DNA from: Tenrec ecaudatus
Taxonomy: Eukaryota; Chordata; Mammalia; Afrosoricida; Tenrecidae
Direction of reading: 5' to 3'
Assembly (NCBI RefSeq): GCF_050624435.1
Contig: NC_134535.1
Location: 75,822,494-75,886,493 of the forward strand
DNA: 64,000 nt
Shown piece after piece: positions 60,261 to 64,000 of this stretch. Below the pieces are notes generated by a model that worked only from the letters and a program-made list of their open reading frames with translations, had not been told where the DNA came from and searched no databases. Positions within the stretch are counted from its first letter, which is position 1. Each line of letters opens with the position of its first letter. Both the position numbers and the translations under genes were made by a program.

Positions 60261-61529
60261 CAGGTTCAAGTGCTGGATTGTGTCATGTGACCATCCCCAA
60301 ACACAGAGCCCCCGTGGCCATCTTTGCCCTCTGTCACATAACTTGAAAACTGCCTGATGGCCTTTTGCAATGGCTCCCTCCTGGAAGCCTCGATCTCAGT
60401 GAAGAAGTCGTTTCCCGGCATCCCAGTGCCCCAGACTCCTCAGACACCCTTAACAAACAAAGGCAGCCACACACACAGTGTGACAAATACACAAATGATA
60501 ATTACACTCATGGTGGTATGTTTGGAGGGGCACTGCCCAAGTCCACACACATCATAAGGTGGGAGGGGGTGCTAGTTCCCACCGGGTCACTGGGCTGTGC
60601 CCCATGCCTCTGGGGATGGAAAGGAACGGGGCTGAGACTTCAACTCAATAGGTTCATAAGAGAAAGACCCTCCCCAAAGGTCTTTTATTTGGTGGTACTG
60701 AAGGGACATAGTCTAAGTGCCCCCTACATTTAATTGCCCTAGTTCTAGAGTCTGTAGAGAGAAATCACCTGATGCCTATTGCCCGGGCCCCCCGCGGTGC
60801 CAAGATCAAGAGGCATGGGCGCATGACTGTGGTGGAGGCATCACGTTCTTGAGCAGTGTTCCTCTCCCCTCACCGAGGAAATGGGAATGGTGTATCTTGT
60901 CCTCCAAACGGGGGGCAGACAGGGATGAACAGCCAGAGGAGAGGCTGGGGTTTCACATCACTGCTGACTGCGAGGAGGCAAGTTGAAAGACTTAACCACC
61001 CCTGCCCTTTCCTCTTCCCTCAACACCTTATTCCACTATGGGAATGGAAAGACATAACGATGCGATGCTAAAACTCAACATCACTGGCCCAAGGGCAGCC
61101 ACATCCCTTTTCCCTTCCACCTGTTGGCCAGACAGAGGACCAAGCCTCCCAGGTGAGCCCTGCAGCTCGGGCTTTACTTCAGTTCAGCATGGTTTGTCTC
61201 AGACCCACACTGCTGGTTTTACTTAGCGTGAGTAACAGTTCTGCTGAAAGGTCTTTACCCCTCCTTGCCTGACATCCTCTAGCCTCTTGCAAAGAGCTGA
61301 GAAGTCAGGTGCTGAGGTAAGGATAGGGTGTGGATCAGGAGACCTTGCTCAACTCCTTGGCTTCAGGCACTGTCCAGCTGAGAGGCAGAGGAGAGTTTGT
61401 ACTAGGAAGCCTGTGACTCTAAGCCTCATATCTCTTCACCACTACTCAGGTGCCCTGGTTGTGTCCCACAGCGAGAGGTATTTTATGTCCATAAAGTGCC
61501 CGTGGTAAGTGCTCAGAATTCATCTCTTT

Positions 61530-61625
61530 GCTGTGGTGGGTGCTGCTATTTCTCATTCCATCGAGGGGAAGAAACTGAGGCACAGTGAGTCCAGAGGAGC
61601 AAGTGGGTCAGGAGATTGTGGAAGA
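61530..61625 (-). mobile_element. MIR SINE remnant
   Basis: 'gaagaaactgaggcacagtg' + 'agtccag' matches the reverse MIR core (gaggaaactgaggcacagag). Confidence 0.6.
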
Positions 61626-62504
61626 AATGAATAGGCCCAGCTAATAACTTAGAATGGCACCCAGTCTCTGCCTGCTTCCTAGCCCTCCGAGCCAGGGGGT
61701 CCCCATCCTTTTTACCCTCTGTTCTAATGGTCCCCACCCTGCTGTCAGGTACTGCTAGATTCCAAAAATAAAAGATAAAATTAATTATAGACATTCTGCT
61801 TCCTTGTTCTCCTTCCACCCTGAGCTTTGGGGTTGGCTAAATGCCACCACCCCCCTCTCCAATACTCCCTCCCCCCTTGGTCCGTTGGCTCTCTTCCCTA
61901 GCCCAGAGCAGTGATTTGGAGTCAAATGCCCTGTAACTTTCAGCCTCCACATTACTTCCTTGACACTTCCTAACCCTTCCCAGACTCGGGGAACTCTGGG
62001 AACTTTACACTCTCTTTCCTTCTTATTGACCTGAAATAGAAGCTGGGAGTAGGGTCATTCCACAGGCTCTTTGGTCTCTCTTGGCTGGGGTGCGGGGGCA
62101 GGATTTGGCCATAACTAGGCTGTACCCTCTGGCTAAATAACAGTTTTGAGGGTGAACCTGAGGGTTAGTTTAGTGATTCTCCTTATATTGATCCTATATA
62201 GTGTGGGCTCCCCCCTGCGCTCCTAACCCCTAACATTTTACTGTTTCCAAGACTGCTGGCTTCAATTCGACCCCTTTGGCTCAGGAAGATCAGGTAGGGT
62301 GATTATAGGTTGGAAATGTCCGTGTGTCAGCCCTCGTGCCCGCTACTCCCATTCCCAACCCTGGAGGCTTTATACAAGTGCTTAAGTGGGTGGGTAGTAG
62401 AGGAGAGCAGGCTTTGGGGATAAGGGACAAATAGAGCACAAGTGGGCACATGCCCTCCTATTTCAGTAAAGCCAAATACCAAAAAGAAGAGAAAAAAAAG
62501 TCAC

Positions 62505-62523
62505 AATAAATAAATAAATAAAA
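62505..62523 (-). promoter_or_regulatory. GDF11: AU-rich element in GDF11 3' UTR
   Basis: On the minus strand the sequence is ATTTTATTTATTTATTTATT-like, with at least three overlapping ATTTA pentamers, about 530 bp past the stop codon. Such elements bind mRNA-decay factors. Whether it is used depends on the real 3' UTR. Confidence 0.55.
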
Positions 62524-63048
62524 TCCCCAGATCCTCACGTTTGCGCCCACCCTCACTTCTCTTGCCCTGACCACTGTTGGAGGGAGAGGGAAGAAGCTAA
62601 GAGTGGATTGTTTCTTTTCTCTCCTACTGAGAATGTAGTCAGGGGATCTCCCCAAACTAGACCAAGCCCCTCACCTTGCCAGTGGAAGAAAGGAGGCTTG
62701 GTGGGGGGCTTTCTCATTTTAAGTCCTTCTCGGTCTCTGTCTCTCTATCCCTTTGCCTTCTCTCTGCTGCTGCTGTCTGTGTCCCTCCACCACTGTCCCC
62801 CTGCCTCTGCCTCTGTCTTCTCGCCAAACCACAAACACCCCCATCTTGACCAGGCCCCTGCTTCCCCTTCCCCCAAGCTCCTCACCCACCACCTGCCTCC
62901 CTTGGTCCTATTGCACACTGCTTGGGCAGGGAACAAGGTGTGATGTTCATGGGAAGAGGTGGAGGGAGCTTTAGGGCCTGAGGGCTTGGGGGTCAGGGTT
63001 AGGAGTCTAGGGGCGGGGTCTGTGGGGGAACATCTTCTATCCCCCACC

Positions 63049-63429
63049 TTATGAGCAGCCACAGCGATCCACCACCATGCCAGGGATCTTGCCGTAGATA
63101 ATCTGCTGCTTGTCATTGAAGTAGAGCATGTTGATCGGGGACATCTTGGTGGGAGTACAGCAGGGCCCCGCAGACCCTCTTGGATTGGCCTGTTGCACCA
63201 AGTGAGTGTGGGGATACTTTTGCATGAACATGTACTCGCACTGGCCGGAGCAGTAGTTGGCTTTGTAGCGCTTGGGTGCAATGATCCAGTCCCAGCCGAA
63301 GGCCTCGAAGTCCACTGTGAGAGGGTAGCGACAGCAACGGGACTCACTGGAGTGCTCATCGCAGTCTAGCCCTAGGTTCCGCCGGGACCGTTTTGTGTTC
63401 TCCAGCACTCGCAGCTCCATGAAAGGATG
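63049..63429 (-). CDS. GDF11: GDF11 exon 3: furin site and mature ligand
   Basis: Acceptor (minus) ctctcccccag/CATCCTTTC. 126 codons plus stop; 17 residues to the end of RSRR, then the 109-residue mature peptide. Confidence 0.98.
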   Translation of the reverse strand, partial: HPFMELRVLENTKRSRRNLGLDCDEHSSESRCCRYPLTVDFEAFGWDWIIAPKRYKANYCSGQCEYMFMQKYPHTHLVQQANPRGSAGPCCTPTKMSPINMLYFNDKQQIIYGKIPGMVVDRCGCS

Positions 63430-64000
63430 CTGGGGGAGAGGAAGAGGAGACAGAGTGGTGATATAGCCCCCCAAAACCGCTCCTGCTCCCTGCTCGTCTC
63501 CAGGGCCGCCGCCTATGCAGACAGACCCCTCCCCAGCTTTTCCACTGAACACACACACACACACACACACGTCCGTTCACTTTCTTGCCAGCCAGCCATC
63601 TCTCCTTCAACTCACTCTGCCCTAATTCTTCCCCTAGGCCCCGGGCCTCATCCACAGCCAACTGTAGTGTTCCCACGGATCTCCCATTAACTGACACCCT
63701 CACCCAGAATCCAGTTTTCAGCTGTTGCCTGGCATAGATCCCTGAAAAATGATAGCTGTTACCGCCCCTTCCCCATCCCCTCTTCCAGAATCAGCTCCTG
63801 GCTGGAGAGAAATAATGCTGGTCCCTAGCCCCGTCCACATTCCTGGTCTCCCTCCAACATCCCGCCTCCTGGGGACCAGGTTTACCAGCCAGCCCCTCAG
63901 CTCACCAGTCCCTCGGCTCCTGGCCCCAGGGACGTGACAGCCAGGTCTGTTCCACTGGGATCGAAGGCGTTGATCTCGATGCCCCAGTTGCTCTGGGGCT
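63049..64000 (-). CDS. GDF11: GDF11, 3' part (exon 3 complete, exon 2 partial)
   Basis: Minus strand: exon 2 from the window edge (64000) to 63906, then exon 3 63429-63049 with TAA at 63049-63051. Encodes the end of the prodomain ([20 protein letters not shown]...GPGAEGL), the junction [13 protein letters not shown], the furin site RSRR (codons at 63390-63379) and the whole mature ligand [11 protein letters not shown]...VVDRCGCS. The mature part has the TGF-beta cystine-knot cysteines, including the CC pairs RCCRY and PCCTP, and ends in CGCS. GDF11 (BMP11) is a secreted ligand that signals through activin type II receptors and ALK4/5 and patterns the axial skeleton. MSTN is the close paralogue; it starts [10 protein letters not shown], so [10 protein letters not shown] and synteny favour GDF11. 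The 5' exons lie outside the window. Confidence 0.98.
63549..63570. repeat. (AC)11 microsatellite in GDF11 intron 2
   Basis: Eleven AC units, about 120 bp upstream of exon 3 in the gene's sense. Confidence 0.97.
63906..64000 (-). CDS. GDF11: GDF11 exon 2, 3' part
   Basis: 31 whole codons plus two bases, cut by the window edge. Ends GAGGGACTG/gtgagc. Phase 0 into exon 3. Confidence 0.96.

Larger units (their letters stand above)
60261..63048 (-). other. GDF11: Probable GDF11 3' UTR
   Basis: Directly downstream of the GDF11 stop and free of any other recognised gene. Contains an AU-rich element (62505-62523) and a MIR remnant (about 61530-61625). Extent inferred from poly(A) signals only. Confidence 0.5.

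Noticed and set aside
62745-63359. 204-codon minus-strand open frame
   Set aside because: A shadow frame of GDF11 exon 3; the true frame is the one ending VVDRCGCS.
1-64000. CRISPR arrays, operons, prokaryotic or intact viral systems
   Set aside because: The only regular array is the 41-bp minisatellite, which has no spacers; all genes are spliced mammalian genes.

Overview
The window is nuclear DNA of a placental mammal, almost certainly an afrotherian and most likely a tenrec (Echinops-like). Three things point there: about 17 copies or fragments of tRNA-headed SINEs of the AfroSINE type (3' parts with the 'gggtcgctatgagtcgg' / 'actcgatggcagtgag' signature), BovB/RTE-type LINE tails ending in ACAACAAC, and two short hAT transposons that match the horizontally transferred SPIN (SPACE INVADERS) family, which among afrotherians is known from tenrec. 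The species call is an inference.

Four protein-coding loci are present, in the order and relative orientation known from human 12q13.2: DNAJC14 (+, last five coding exons, 7000-8730), ORMDL2 (-, all coding exons, 10409-11549), SARNP (+, complete 11-exon CDS, 12900-56339) and GDF11 (-, last exon plus part of exon 2, 63049 to the window end). DNAJC14 and ORMDL2 are tail-to-tail, ORMDL2 and SARNP share a divergent CpG-rich promoter (about 12300-12930), and SARNP and GDF11 are tail-to-tail. All splice junctions were read from the sequence and keep frame: SARNP gives 210 aa and ORMDL2 153 aa, the usual family lengths.

Layout: 1-6999 is the flank/intron upstream of the J-domain exon of DNAJC14. 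It holds a 41-bp x 5 minisatellite, AfroSINEs, two hAT elements side by side at one duplicated CTCTAGAG site, and a 1.9 kb LINE-like insertion with a 17-bp target duplication that ends 52 bp before the exon. 7000-12300 is DNAJC14 and ORMDL2. 12300-56590 is SARNP, mostly intron filled with repeats: many 5'-truncated copies of one LINE-like family (the same family as at 5.0-6.9 kb), RTE tails, AfroSINEs, MIR/L2, old L1, a MaLR-type LTR fossil, a full-length U1 snRNA retrocopy and a 34-nt U2 retro-fragment, both with perfect target duplications. 56590-63048 is the SARNP-GDF11 interval, the right-hand part of which is probably the long GDF11 3' UTR with an AU-rich element. I found no operon, CRISPR, prokaryotic or intact viral content.

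The genes do not form one pathway: DNAJC14 is an ER J-domain co-chaperone, ORMDL2 an ER regulator of serine palmitoyltransferase, SARNP a nuclear mRNA-export factor and GDF11 a secreted TGF-beta ligand. The noteworthy novelty is in the mobile DNA: same-site hAT insertions, double nesting into one SINE, and a LINE-like subfamily with an internal tandem module.
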